NCBI RefSeq assembly: GCF_900104695.1
Contig: NZ_FNSW01000001.1
Span: forward strand, 3,280,001-3,344,000
Source of the DNA: Paenibacillus sp. GP183
GTDB taxonomy: Bacteria; Bacillota; Bacilli; Paenibacillales; NBRC-103111
DNA: 64,000 bases
Direction: 5' to 3'
Part shown: positions 45,148-54,974 of the stretch, piece by piece
How positions within the stretch are numbered: the first letter of the stretch is position 1
Layout: every line of letters begins with the position of its first letter
Notes under the pieces: model-generated
Databases searched by the model: none
Told to the model about the DNA's origin: nothing
What the model saw: only the letters and a program-made list of their open reading frames with translations
Program-made: the position numbers and the translations under genes

Positions 45148-48101
45148 TCGAAACCAGCACACTCACGGTTCATGCCGCCCCTATGCCGAGCGGAGCTTTA
45201 TTTCTGTGGGGGACCCGCGCGAATGGCGGTATCTGGGATGCTTTGGACCTCAAGCATATATTGCTCGCCTGGTATCAACCCTCTTTCTATGGAACCTTTG
45301 TTGAAACCAGTGATTGGGGCCACCGCGAAGGGATTGAGCTGCAACCGCTGGATGCGCTGGAGTATTTCAGCGATCCGGCACCTGTTCAGCATTTGAAGGT
45401 GGCGTGGGACGGCAATGCACAAGATTTTATCCGTTTGGCTCCAGCTGTCAAGGCAGCGCTTGCCTCAGGCGAATTCATGCCGGATTACGAGAAGTGGAAA
45501 GCTGGGGAAATAGGCTGGAAGCTCAAGCTGCCGCAGGAGCTCCAAAGTCTGGAGACATCTGCGACACGCCTTTGGATTGACGCCTTGATCCCGGAATGGG
45601 TCGATGAAGACGGTGTGATGAAGGACAATTTGCGTCAGCTGGAAAGAGCCTATCCGCTCATGCATTCAGGCGAGATTCCCGCTGACCTGTGGCTCGATGA
45701 GGAGGATTGGCTCGTCGCCATCGGCTGGCGGCATGATCCTACGCCGATGCGGACGTGCTTGCAGCTGGTCGAGCCTGACGGCGAATCCGGCTGGCAGCTG
45801 AAGCTGCTCCTGCAGGACCGGCAGCATAAGGACGTGCTGCGCCGGGTCACGCTGGAGGCGGAGCCTGCCGAGGGCGAGCTGCCGCTGCCGGAGCACTGGC
45901 TGCCCGAGCTGGAGCGCGTGCAGCGCGACATCGGGCGCTTTCTGCGCATCCTGCCCTGGCTGGATGCGGCAGAGCCCTGCGATGGCGATGCGCGCGGAGC
46001 TGCCGACGAGGCGGCGACCGGGCGGCGCGTCGGGAAAGGCGCGGACGACCGGGCTGAACCCGGCGTCGACGGCAGGGGAAGCCTCCGCACGGAGCTGACG
46101 GAGGCAGAGGCTTGGCGCTTCCTCACGGAGGGAAGCGCAAGGCTGGTTGAGGCCGGGACGTCTGTGTTTCTCCCGGCCTGGTGGGAGCGCATCAGCAAGC
46201 TGCGGCCGAAGCTGCGGGCCCAAATCAAGTCGTCCGTGGGCTCCGCCCGGGAGTCGATGTTTGGACTAGGCCAGCTGATGCAGTTTGACTGGAAGCTGGC
46301 CTTGGGGGATTTGGTGCTGTCGGAGGAAGAATTCCGGCAGCTCCTGGACGAGAAGCGCCGCCTGGTGCAGATTCGCGGCCACTGGATCCAGCTGGACCCG
46401 CAGTTTATGGCGCAGGTCGAGCAGGTCCTGAAGAAGGTGCAGAAGAAGAAGGGACTCTCCTTCCGCGATATTCTGGAGTTCCATTTCGCCGGGGAGGCTG
46501 GCGGCATTCTGCCTGCCGATCTGGATCCCGATTCCGAACGGAGACTCGAAATGGAAGTGGAGCTGAGCGAGCAGCTGCATCACATGATCGAACAGCTTAC
46601 CCAAACCTCCTCGATCCCTCCGATGGAGCCGCCGGATTCCTTCCAAGGCTCGCTGCGTCATTATCAGATCGCCGGGATCTCTTGGCTCTTGTTTTTACGG
46701 CGATTCGGTCTGGGCGGATGCCTCGCCGATGATATGGGGCTGGGCAAAACGATCCAGTGGATCACCTACCTGCTCACGGTCAAGGAGCAAGAGCAGCCGG
46801 AAACTCCATCTCTCCTGATTTGTCCGACCTCTGTTCTGGGCAATTGGCAGATGGAGCTGAAACGATTCGCGCCGTCGCTTCAGGTGCATCTGCATTATGG
46901 ACCGCAGCGATTTAAAGGCAACGACTTTAAGAATTCTGTGTCAGGTATGGATTTGATCCTGACCTCCTATACATTATCGCATCTCGATGAAGCTGAGCTA
47001 AGCAGCGTAGCATGGAATTCCATCTGCCTGGACGAGGCGCAAAATATCAAGAACGCTTATACCAAGCAAGCCTCGGCGATACGACGACTTGAAGGCAGTC
47101 ATCGCATCGCGCTCACGGGAACACCCATTGAGAATCGGCTCACCGAGCTTTGGTCGATTTTTGATTTTGCCAATCCCGGCTACCTCGGCTCGATTCGGGA
47201 ATTCACGCACCGCTATGTCCATGCGATCGAAAAGACGCAGGACACGGAAATCATCGGCAAGGTGCAGAAGATGATTCGCCCTTTCCTGCTCCGCCGCGTC
47301 AAGAAGGACCCGGCGATTCAGCTCGACCTGCCGGAAAAGAACGAGTCGAAGACCTTCGTTTCGCTCACAGCCGAGCAAGGGTCGCTCTACGAGAACTACA
47401 TTCAGGACATGTTCGATCGGCTGGATAAGCTCTCTCCCATGGAGCGGCGCGGGCTCATCCTCTCTGCCCTGACCAAGCTGAAGCAGGTGTGCAACCACCC
47501 TGCTTTGCTGCTCAAGGAAGGGCCTAACGCTCCGTGGAGCGGGCGTTCGAACAAGCTGGAGCGCCTGCTCGAAATGGTGCAGGAGCTCCGCCAGGAAGGC
47601 GACAAATGCCTGATTTTCACGCAATTTGTCGAGACCGGACATCTGCTGCAATCCGTCCTGCAGCGAGAGCTCGCGGAACCCGTGCTGTTCCTGCACGGTG
47701 GCTCCTCGAAAGCGGCGCGCGACGAAATGATCGCGCATTTTCAGGAGGCTTCGCTTCCTCCGGAGGAGCAGCGGTCGGTCTTTATCCTCTCGCTCAAGGC
47801 GGGAGGAATCGGCCTTAACCTCACAGCCGCTAACCATGTCTTCCACTATGATCGCTGGTGGAACCCGGCTGTGGAAAATCAGGCGACGGATCGCGCTTTC
47901 CGCATCGGGCAAACGCGCCACGTTCAGGTGCATAAGTTCGTGACCCTCGGCACGCTGGAGGAGCGCATCGATGAAATGATCGAGCGCAAGCTGGGACTCA
48001 GTGAACAGATTGTCGGCAGCGGCGAGAACTGGATTACCGAGCTTTCCACCGAGGATCTGCATGATCTATTCACCCTTCGCAAGGAATGGGTCGAGGTTTA
48101 A
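45144..48101 (+). CDS. SNF2-family helicase with bacterial SNF2-associated domain
   Basis: The 985-residue protein has a bacterial SNF2-associated N-terminal domain and then the SNF2 motor: motif I DDMGLGKTIQW, motif II LDEAQNIKN, motif III LTGTPIENRL, and motif VI NQATDRAFRIGQTR. It is probably a DNA translocase that remodels protein-DNA complexes. Residues about 273-320 are GC-rich and low in complexity and look like an inserted linker. ATG 45144 overlaps the SWIM stop; ATG 45135 is possible. Confidence 0.9.
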   Translation: MIETSTLTVHAAPMPSGALFLWGTRANGGIWDALDLKHILLAWYQPSFYGTFVETSDWGHREGIELQPLDALEYFSDPAPVQHLKVAWDGNAQDFIRLAPAVKAALASGEFMPDYEKWKAGEIGWKLKLPQELQSLETSATRLWIDALIPEWVDEDGVMKDNLRQLERAYPLMHSGEIPADLWLDEEDWLVAIGWRHDPTPMRTCLQLVEPDGESGWQLKLLLQDRQHKDVLRRVTLEAEPAEGELPLPEHWLPELERVQRDIGRFLRILPWLDAAEPCDGDARGAADEAATGRRVGKGADDRAEPGVDGRGSLRTELTEAEAWRFLTEGSARLVEAGTSVFLPAWWERISKLRPKLRAQIKSSVGSARESMFGLGQLMQFDWKLALGDLVLSEEEFRQLLDEKRRLVQIRGHWIQLDPQFMAQVEQVLKKVQKKKGLSFRDILEFHFAGEAGGILPADLDPDSERRLEMEVELSEQLHHMIEQLTQTSSIPPMEPPDSFQGSLRHYQIAGISWLLFLRRFGLGGCLADDMGLGKTIQWITYLLTVKEQEQPETPSLLICPTSVLGNWQMELKRFAPSLQVHLHYGPQRFKGNDFKNSVSGMDLILTSYTLSHLDEAELSSVAWNSICLDEAQNIKNAYTKQASAIRRLEGSHRIALTGTPIENRLTELWSIFDFANPGYLGSIREFTHRYVHAIEKTQDTEIIGKVQKMIRPFLLRRVKKDPAIQLDLPEKNESKTFVSLTAEQGSLYENYIQDMFDRLDKLSPMERRGLILSALTKLKQVCNHPALLLKEGPNAPWSGRSNKLERLLEMVQELRQEGDKCLIFTQFVETGHLLQSVLQRELAEPVLFLHGGSSKAARDEMIAHFQEASLPPEEQRSVFILSLKAGGIGLNLTAANHVFHYDRWWNPAVENQATDRAFRIGQTRHVQVHKFVTLGTLEERIDEMIERKLGLSEQIVGSGENWITELSTEDLHDLFTLRKEWVEV

Positions 48102-48111
48102 TGTCTATGCA

Positions 48112-48165
48112 AAAGCCAAACAGGATACACGGAAGTCCGTGTGGCTTCCTGCTTGGCTTTTTTCC
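48112..48165 (+). terminator. terminator of the SWIM-SNF2 operon
   Basis: AAAAGCCAA-CAGGA-ACACGGA pairs with TCCGTGT...TCCTG-CTTGGCTTTT and is followed by TT. The stem is long and slightly bulged. Confidence 0.85.
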
Positions 48166-48306
48166 TGCTCATTTTTGCAGGATTTACCTGTGTGGTGTCG
48201 AAATTACTAGTTTGTCATTTGACACTGGCAAAGCCAGGAGACTCGCATGTAAATCACGAGATCGCTCTCATCCGAAGATAAATAACCAAGAAAGGTGTTG
48301 AAGCAA

Positions 48307-49638
48307 GTGGCACAGATCGAGTCCGTCAGTGTTCCGCCGCCACAATCCCGCAAAGCTTGGGCCATGTTCCTTTCTCTACCCATTTTTTCATGGGCCATGT
48401 ACGATTTCGCAAATACGATTTTCTCTTCCAATGTAACTACTGTATTTTTCCCGCTTTATTTCTCGGAGGCCATTGGAACGAATGAATCGATGAACCAGAT
48501 CGCGAGTACCTTCATTACTTATGCCACCGCCTTTGCAAGTCTTCTGCTTGTCCTGTTCTCGCCTTTATACGGGATCATGATTGACCGCACTGGACGCAAG
48601 AAAACATATCTGCTGCCTTTCACATGGCTCTGCATTGGATCAACCCTGATCATGGGAGCCTCTTCTCTTTGGTCCACCGACCAGCTGTGGTTTGGGATGA
48701 ATGCCTCTATCATGGGGACACTGCTGTTTTTCGTGCTGGCTCAATTTTTTTACAGCTCTTGCCTCGTTTTCTATGATTCCATGATCTCCGATCTGGGCAA
48801 TGCGCGCGAGCTTCCCGTGATTTCCGGATTCGGGGTATCTGTCGGTTATATCGGGACTTTGGCAGGCTTGGTGGCATTCATCTTTGTTGGCAAAAACCAT
48901 TTTGAGAATACTTTTATTCCCAGCGCTCTTATGTTCTTGATCTTCTCCCTTCCCATCATGCTGCTATATAAGGAAAAGCCCGCCAAACAGGCGGACTCCG
49001 GCAAATCTTTTCTTAGCGGCTATAAGGAAATCTGGCAGACCTTCAAAGAGGCACGAATGTACCGTCCGGCTTTTGTGTTCATGTTTGCCTATTTCTTCTT
49101 TAATGATGCCATCAGCACAGCGATTGCGGTCATGGCTGTTTATGCCAAAACGGTAATGGGCTTTACAACAAGCCAATTTATTTTGCTGTACCTGGTGTCG
49201 ACGGTGTTCAGCATCATTGGTTCATTCATCTTTGGATACATAACTCGTTTCATTGGCGCCAAGAAGGCTGTAACCTCAGTGGCGGCTTTGCTTATCGTAG
49301 CTGTTGCGATTGCGACCTTCGCCCCAAGTCAGAGCATTTTCTGGATTGCCGGCGGTTTATACGGGATTGCCATGGGTGCCATGTGGGTGACTTCACGCAC
49401 GCTGATTGTTCAGCTTACGCCGCCTGAAAAGCGCGGACAATTTTTCGGGCTCTATGCGTTCTCAGGGAAGATATCCGCTATTGTCGGACCTACACTCTAT
49501 GGCTCTATTACCTGGGCCCTTGCAAGCAGCGGCAATCTGGCAAGCCGAGTAGCTTTAGGCTCTTTGATGCTGTTGGTCGTGATCGGATTGATTATTCATA
49601 TGCGTGTGCCTGGCGGGGACTCCGTTGTTCATAAATAA
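48307..49638 (+). CDS. MFS transporter, UMF1/Atg22 type
   Basis: The 443-residue protein has about 12 membrane segments. The motif SWAMYDFANTIFSSNVTTVFFPLYF at about 27-50 (cut by motif) is characteristic of the Atg22-like UMF1 group, and the loop GIMIDRTGRKK is the MFS signature. The substrate is unknown, perhaps amino acids. GTG 48307 is 11 bases after AAGAAAGG. It overlaps the convergent GNAT gene by 10 bp. Confidence 0.85.
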   Translation: MAQIESVSVPPPQSRKAWAMFLSLPIFSWAMYDFANTIFSSNVTTVFFPLYFSEAIGTNESMNQIASTFITYATAFASLLLVLFSPLYGIMIDRTGRKKTYLLPFTWLCIGSTLIMGASSLWSTDQLWFGMNASIMGTLLFFVLAQFFYSSCLVFYDSMISDLGNARELPVISGFGVSVGYIGTLAGLVAFIFVGKNHFENTFIPSALMFLIFSLPIMLLYKEKPAKQADSGKSFLSGYKEIWQTFKEARMYRPAFVFMFAYFFFNDAISTAIAVMAVYAKTVMGFTTSQFILLYLVSTVFSIIGSFIFGYITRFIGAKKAVTSVAALLIVAVAIATFAPSQSIFWIAGGLYGIAMGAMWVTSRTLIVQLTPPEKRGQFFGLYAFSGKISAIVGPTLYGSITWALASSGNLASRVALGSLMLLVVIGLIIHMRVPGGDSVVHK

Positions 49639-50534
49639 AGCTCATGATAATCGTAAGCCGTCACGACATAAAAACCGCAAGACTCATAGAGCCCTAGGGC
49701 TCTTTCGTTTTCTACAGCAACTTCCAACGCAATTTGCACGTCAGGCTCCATGCTGCGCATTGATTGAATCGTCTGCGCTAAAATCTGACGCCCGTAGCCC
49801 TTACCGCGGTATTCGGCCAGCACCGTGAAACCGTATATAAATCCGGCAGCTTCAATGAGCTGAGCGCCTATTTTTCCAATAGGTACCTCTCCCAGCTCTG
49901 CGATGTAGGTTTTATCTCCCTTGCCATTCAAACTTACGGCGACATATTCCCGCACATCCTGCTCACTCATGGAGAATCCCGACATATTAAGCCGCACAAG
50001 CAGTTCAGTATCGGGTTGACCCGCCTCGCGAATTCGGATGCCTTCATGAGACAAGTTCGCTTGAGATGCTGTCGTATCCGATGCTGTCTGCGCCTGACTT
50101 TCCAGTGGTGCCATCATCTCCATGCGATACTCCGAGAAGGAATACGCCGCGCCCAACGCATCCAGAAAAGCTTTACCGCTAGCCGAGGTGCGCGGACAAA
50201 TGAAGATCAGCTTCGGAATCGATCTCCTCCTGCAAGCTTTCACAGCCGCATCGGTTAATTCCTGAAAAATCCCCCTGCGGCGATAATCCGGGTGAACCAT
50301 CCCGCTGATTTCCGCTTCCTTGGAGTTAAAGCTATAAATGCCGAGAAAACCGATCAAGACGTTATTTTTGTAATATAAAAAATCATTATTCAGCTCTACG
50401 GACCGCTCTCGCAGCATGTCCCAATTCAGCTTCAGCCTGATTGCATCAGACTGGTTGCAAAGCAGCGACAGTCTTTTGATCTCACTCAGTTCCTTCTCGG
50501 TTAAGCCGTAACATGGCTTGATTCCATCTTTCAT
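49629..50534 (-). CDS. tandem GNAT acetyltransferase
   Basis: The 301-residue protein has two GNAT domains. The first is at about 10-150 (VHPDYRRRGIFQELTD) and the second at 165-300 (VLAEYRGKGYGRQILAQTI; NERALGLYESCGF). ATG 50534 is eight bases after GGAGG. Similar mycothiol-synthase-like two-domain proteins exist, but there is no evidence for that function here. Confidence 0.85.
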   Translation of the reverse strand: MKDGIKPCYGLTEKELSEIKRLSLLCNQSDAIRLKLNWDMLRERSVELNNDFLYYKNNVLIGFLGIYSFNSKEAEISGMVHPDYRRRGIFQELTDAAVKACRRRSIPKLIFICPRTSASGKAFLDALGAAYSFSEYRMEMMAPLESQAQTASDTTASQANLSHEGIRIREAGQPDTELLVRLNMSGFSMSEQDVREYVAVSLNGKGDKTYIAELGEVPIGKIGAQLIEAAGFIYGFTVLAEYRGKGYGRQILAQTIQSMRSMEPDVQIALEVAVENERALGLYESCGFYVVTAYDYHELYL

Positions 50535-50736
50535 CTTAAAAACCTCCTGCTTGCAGCGGCTGTGCTTTTTATATATACGCAAAGCCATTATACTAGAATG
50601 CTTCATCCAGAGGTTAGTCATAATTTAATTAAAGACAAATTATCGGGAATGGCACGCAGGAAAAATTATGCTAATATACTAGAAGTAGTCCTATTTAACC
50701 ATTGGTAGATACATAGTCGATCGGAGTGAACACCAA

Positions 50737-51813
50737 GTGAATGCCATGAGAAAGACATTGATGCTTATCTTTGCCGGGCTGGGCACACTGGTGGGTGTTT
50801 TTCTGCTGAGTAATCTCAATGAGGCTTTTATGAACTATTCGCCCGAGCTGCTCAAAGTTACCCATCGTTCTAATGTTGATCTGAAAGCCCTTACGGTGAA
50901 ATATCCGGAGTTAACCGTCGAGGATACCGAGAAGGACATTATTCGCACTCCTTATGGAAAATCCTTATGGTTTGCTACCCAGCTGCCTTCGATTTCCGGA
51001 GTTATTAGAGCCAATCTCATCCCTATCGAACCTGCCTTCTCTATGAAAAAATACGTTTTTGAGCTTAAGCAGAAGCTTGAGCATTACAGCCGGGGGGACT
51101 TCGGTACCTCAGGCGGCTATGGCAGCACTAAAGGTATTTTGTTCAAGGATCAATTGAAGAAAATGATTCCGCGCACGTTAACCTACCTCCTTCCAGGACT
51201 GCTGTTCTCAATTCTACTGGGAGTCGGGTTTTCTCTGCTGGCTTTCATGCGCAAATCACTCGGCAAGCTGATCGATGGGATTCATATGCTGCTTATGGGT
51301 CTGCCGGATTTTTTCGTCATCGTCCTTATACAGCTCATCGCTGTTTATGCATCCAGACTTACGGATAAACGAGTGATATTGATCATTCAAGTGGGGAATG
51401 AGGTTCCATTCCTAATCCCTTTTTTGGCGATCACCCTCATCCCGGCTGTACTGATCTATGGAACCATGCGAACGGCGATTGGACGGGAAATGGCCCAAGC
51501 CTATGTGGTTACGGCCTATGCCAAGGGGCTCGGCCGATCCCGGGTGCTGCTCCGCCATGTGTTTCGCAACGTGCTGGAGGATTTGTTGGCCATAATGCCA
51601 AAGGCAACCACTATCGCTGTCTCCAGCATGGCGGTTGCGGAAGTGCTCTGCAATATTGTCGGGGTAGGCGGATACATCATCCGTCCCTTCTATCAGGATG
51701 TAAGTGCGCTCCCTCTGATGTGCACGCTGCTGGCTGTCTTCACCATCTCCCTTCACGGAATATTTGCGCTGATTCGCAAGCTTCTTGTCGTGAATACCAG
51801 TGAGGTGGCGTAA
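50737..51813 (+). CDS. ABC transporter permease, peptide/nickel type (OppB-like)
   Basis: The 358-residue permease has an N-terminal membrane segment, a large external loop (about 30-140), a conserved block with LTYLLPGLLFSILLGVGFSLLA, and the EAA loop AYAKGLGRSRVLLRHVFRN. It pairs with the next gene (adjacent, TAA then ATG). No ATPase or binding protein gene is in the window, so the transporter is incomplete here. Confidence 0.85.
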   Translation: MNAMRKTLMLIFAGLGTLVGVFLLSNLNEAFMNYSPELLKVTHRSNVDLKALTVKYPELTVEDTEKDIIRTPYGKSLWFATQLPSISGVIRANLIPIEPAFSMKKYVFELKQKLEHYSRGDFGTSGGYGSTKGILFKDQLKKMIPRTLTYLLPGLLFSILLGVGFSLLAFMRKSLGKLIDGIHMLLMGLPDFFVIVLIQLIAVYASRLTDKRVILIIQVGNEVPFLIPFLAITLIPAVLIYGTMRTAIGREMAQAYVVTAYAKGLGRSRVLLRHVFRNVLEDLLAIMPKATTIAVSSMAVAEVLCNIVGVGGYIIRPFYQDVSALPLMCTLLAVFTISLHGIFALIRKLLVVNTSEVA

Positions 51814-52764
51814 ATGAACAAATATACATATTCCTATAAGCTGGCTTGGACACTGGTCATCATTCTCTTGCTTACCGCCCTGATCGGAGGCTTCATCAAG
51901 CCTCATCCCATAGATCCCGCTCACAAAATCGGTCTTATCGCCAATCCGGATCCACACGGCTTATCCATGATTAAACCGCCTTTTGCGCCTAACTCCACCT
52001 TCGGGTTGGGTACCGATCATCGAGGCTATGATATGCTGAGCTTAATTTTAAACGGGATGAAATATACGCTTGGCTATGCCTTATTTATTACTTTTGCCCG
52101 TTTTTTACTCGCACTGCCGGTGGGACTCTGGGTAGGTGCAGCCGGGAAAGGACGCCAAGCTTTATCCACCTTGCAATGGATTTCTTCGTCTGTGCCGCCG
52201 ATCTTATTTATTTTTCCGCCCTTAATGGGGATATATGCAGGTCTTGGCCTGGATAGAGGACTGCCGATGAGCGATCCTCGCCAAATCGGGTTCAGTCTCA
52301 CTTTCCTGATCATGGTGATCGGAATCGGCATTTTTCCGTTGGGCCACCTGGTTAATGAACGAGCCCGTTTTTACAATGACAAGCTGTACGTTACATCATC
52401 TCAGGTCATGGGTGGATCTCTTTGGCATCGGATTCGGCGGCATTTGCTGCCCAATATGCGGGCCGAGCTGCTATTTGCCTTTCTAGCCGAGTATGTGCAG
52501 ATTCTTTTCCTGATGGGACAGCTCGCTGTCTTGGGCATTTTTCTGGGCGGGGGCGAGACCTTGACGTGGGATGATGGATATGTAATCAGCATAACCACCA
52601 CTGGGGAATGGACCTCACTGATCGCATACGGCGGTAATACGAAGATGATTCGTCTCTATCCTTGGGTTATCGTAAGTGCAGGAGCCTTTTATACAGCGTC
52701 AATACTGATCCTTCAGTTCTTTCTCTCTCAATTGAAAAAGAAGCAGCGGACTTCGTTGAAGTAG
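51814..52764 (+). CDS. ABC transporter permease, peptide/nickel type (OppC-like)
   Basis: The 316-residue permease has five to six membrane segments, the OppC-like entry FGLGTDHRGYDMLSLILNGMKYTL (shortened) and the EAA-like loop SSQVMGGSLWHRIRRHLLPN. It begins directly after the stop of its partner, which implies coupling. The ATPase partners must be elsewhere. Confidence 0.85.
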   Translation: MNKYTYSYKLAWTLVIILLLTALIGGFIKPHPIDPAHKIGLIANPDPHGLSMIKPPFAPNSTFGLGTDHRGYDMLSLILNGMKYTLGYALFITFARFLLALPVGLWVGAAGKGRQALSTLQWISSSVPPILFIFPPLMGIYAGLGLDRGLPMSDPRQIGFSLTFLIMVIGIGIFPLGHLVNERARFYNDKLYVTSSQVMGGSLWHRIRRHLLPNMRAELLFAFLAEYVQILFLMGQLAVLGIFLGGGETLTWDDGYVISITTTGEWTSLIAYGGNTKMIRLYPWVIVSAGAFYTASILILQFFLSQLKKKQRTSLK

Positions 52765-52856
52765 AGTAGGCTAATTCAGTGCCGTGATGGGCCACCTTAA
52801 ATGGTTAAATTTTACCAGCTTTACTGTGTTAGGTATAATCGATGCTTCTTCAAAAG

Positions 52857-53822
52857 TTATTTGATCTTTCCCTCAACTAGCTGCCTCTTACCTAACAAGT
52901 ATCCAAAAAGGGCCGCCAAAATCTGCTGAAAAAGTATACCCGAAATGACGGGAAGCGCAACAGGAGCCGGGAAGTACTGAACGGCCAGTACTGCGCCCGC
53001 GCTTAAATTCCGCATCCCCGAGTTGAAAATAGCGGTGACCGTAAAATCCCGGTCCCATCGAAACCATCTGGATATCGCCCAACCCGCCAAATAACCCATC
53101 ATTGTCGTTACTAGTGTCACAATAATAATCATCATAAGTTTCCCGTTGAACTGTTTCAAATACGGCGCTACAAGCGAGCTGTTGATCGCGACAACAACAA
53201 ACAAACCGATTTTGGAAAAGGGAGCCAGCGTTGCTCCCCAAGTTTTTTTAATCCTGCCCTTCGTCATCTGATTCAGAGCCATACCGATCAACGACGGAAT
53301 AACCACCATCCATAATAGCCCTTTCATAATCGCCCATACGTCCATTTGAACTTTAGCCCCTACCCACAGATTAAGACTGGCAGGAACGATAAGAGGCGAA
53401 AGCAAAGTATCAAGCAAAATCAACGATAAGGTAAGAGGTATATTTCCTTTATATATAGAAACCCATACCACGCTTACCACTCCGGTCGGAATAACAAAGA
53501 GCAAAATGTACCCGGTCTCAGTATACAAATCGTTGGGGAACAGTACATGTCCTGCTGTCCAACCTACGAAAGGCATTACGATATGCAGAATTACAAATAG
53601 GCAAATAATCGGCTTCGGATGAGTCATTACTTTGACCAAATCCTTAAAGCTCGAGCCAAGACTGCCTGAAAATGTCATCACTGCAAATATCCAAGGGACA
53701 AAACCGGCATAGCTATTCAGCCAATAGGTTCCGACAACTCCGATCAGTACTCCGGTAGGAGTAAGCAGAGGCATGACCTTCTCAAGCCCTTTGTTCAAGC
53801 GAATCAACATGGTACCCCTCAT
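52857..53822 (-). CDS. bile acid:sodium symporter family (BASS) transporter
   Basis: The 321-residue protein has about nine membrane segments and the BASS/YocS-like fold, including SGMRNLSAGAVLAVQYFPAPVALP. The substrate could be a pantoate- or keto-acid-like anion, but it is not assignable. The ATG overlaps the SDR stop as ATGA, with GGAAGG six bases upstream, so the two genes form an operon. Confidence 0.82.
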   Translation of the reverse strand: MRGTMLIRLNKGLEKVMPLLTPTGVLIGVVGTYWLNSYAGFVPWIFAVMTFSGSLGSSFKDLVKVMTHPKPIICLFVILHIVMPFVGWTAGHVLFPNDLYTETGYILLFVIPTGVVSVVWVSIYKGNIPLTLSLILLDTLLSPLIVPASLNLWVGAKVQMDVWAIMKGLLWMVVIPSLIGMALNQMTKGRIKKTWGATLAPFSKIGLFVVVAINSSLVAPYLKQFNGKLMMIIIVTLVTTMMGYLAGWAISRWFRWDRDFTVTAIFNSGMRNLSAGAVLAVQYFPAPVALPVISGILFQQILAALFGYLLGKRQLVEGKIK

Positions 53823-54736
53823 CCTGTTCCTTCCTTCGATATCATCCAATCAAGTGTTTCTTTAATTGCATCCTCCAGTTTTAACTGCGGCTTATATCCG
53901 GTTACTTGAGTTAAACGCGACGTGTCATAAATTCGGTGCCTCGCGTAATGGACATCGTTAGGTTTATGCTGCAAAAAGGTATGAAGAAGCACGGAACTGA
54001 ATTGAAGCTCCACGCCTAGCAACCCGGCAACGATCTCATAATACCGCTTAGCCGTTACCGCATCCGGTCCGGTAAAGTTAAAAATATGGCCGAAGCTCTG
54101 CTCCATCCCGGCAATATGTGCGATGCAGTTCGCGATCTCGCGAGTCCACACCGGCTGGATAAGCATCTGTCCTTCGTTTAGCAGCTTAAGTCCCTCCCCA
54201 CTACGGATTTTGGCTAATAGCCCAGTGTCCCGACCGAGAACCTGGTCGCTGCCGAGCTCCTTTCCCGCACCCAAAATGTGCGGCGGCCGAAGAACCGTCG
54301 CCGGAAACCTCCCACTATCCCAGGCATCCAGAAGCAACCGCTCACAATCAAGCTTCCCCGCCGCATATGCTGTGTCGCGCTGCGTCGCAGCCGATTCCGT
54401 AATTGGAAATGCCATCTGCTTGTTGGATGCGTATACATAATCGGTGCTTATGAAAACGTAGTGTCCGCAACGTCCTTTCAAGCTATGTAAAGCGTTCGCC
54501 GCATCGGGCTCATTGTAGCCGGCGCAATCAACGACCAGGTCATAATGACGACCTTCCAATGCCGCCTGCAACTTCTCAGGAACGGAACGATCTGCCAGAA
54601 TAACGGTGCCACCCTGAGTAACAGGCTTATTGCCTCTGCTGAGCACGTGGGTGTCCCAGCCGTCCCTTGTCAGTTGTGCAGTAATCGCGCTGCCGAGAAA
54701 TCCGCTGCCGCCGATGATAAGTGCGAGTTTTCCCAT
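53819..54736 (-). CDS. NAD(P)-dependent epimerase/dehydratase family protein
   Basis: The 305-residue extended SDR has the Rossmann motif IGGSGFLGSAI at 8-18, the strand-4 motif DLVVDCAGYN, and a YxxxK site in TAYAAGKLDCE. It may act on a nucleotide sugar or an isoflavone-like substrate; its specificity is not readable. It is translationally linked to the BASS transporter. Confidence 0.83.
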   Translation of the reverse strand: MGKLALIIGGSGFLGSAITAQLTRDGWDTHVLSRGNKPVTQGGTVILADRSVPEKLQAALEGRHYDLVVDCAGYNEPDAANALHSLKGRCGHYVFISTDYVYASNKQMAFPITESAATQRDTAYAAGKLDCERLLLDAWDSGRFPATVLRPPHILGAGKELGSDQVLGRDTGLLAKIRSGEGLKLLNEGQMLIQPVWTREIANCIAHIAGMEQSFGHIFNFTGPDAVTAKRYYEIVAGLLGVELQFSSVLLHTFLQHKPNDVHYARHRIYDTSRLTQVTGYKPQLKLEDAIKETLDWMISKEGTG

Positions 54737-54974
54737 AGTCTCACCTCTTGGTTAATGTTGTAAAAATACTTCTCATTTTAAAAATATATCATTAAACAGA
54801 ATGTCATAGCTAGCCTGCGTACAGTAAGTTATGAGAGCTAATCACAGATTAAGCGCACGATAGCAGTAGGGGCATTTATGCTGCGCCAAGCCACGATTAG
54901 CACTAGAGGATACCAAAGTGTCAGTTCCTGATTATTAGTAAAACATCCGAATAAACAAATTATTAGGTAGTTTT

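Noticed and set aside
45650-46507. Minus-strand frame rich in Ser/Arg/Pro
   Set aside because: It is a shadow of the helicase low-complexity linker region.
46998-48062. Long minus-strand open frame opposite the SNF2 helicase
   Set aside because: The plus strand shows all SNF2 motifs; the opposite frame has no recognisable domain and reflects GC-rich codon use.
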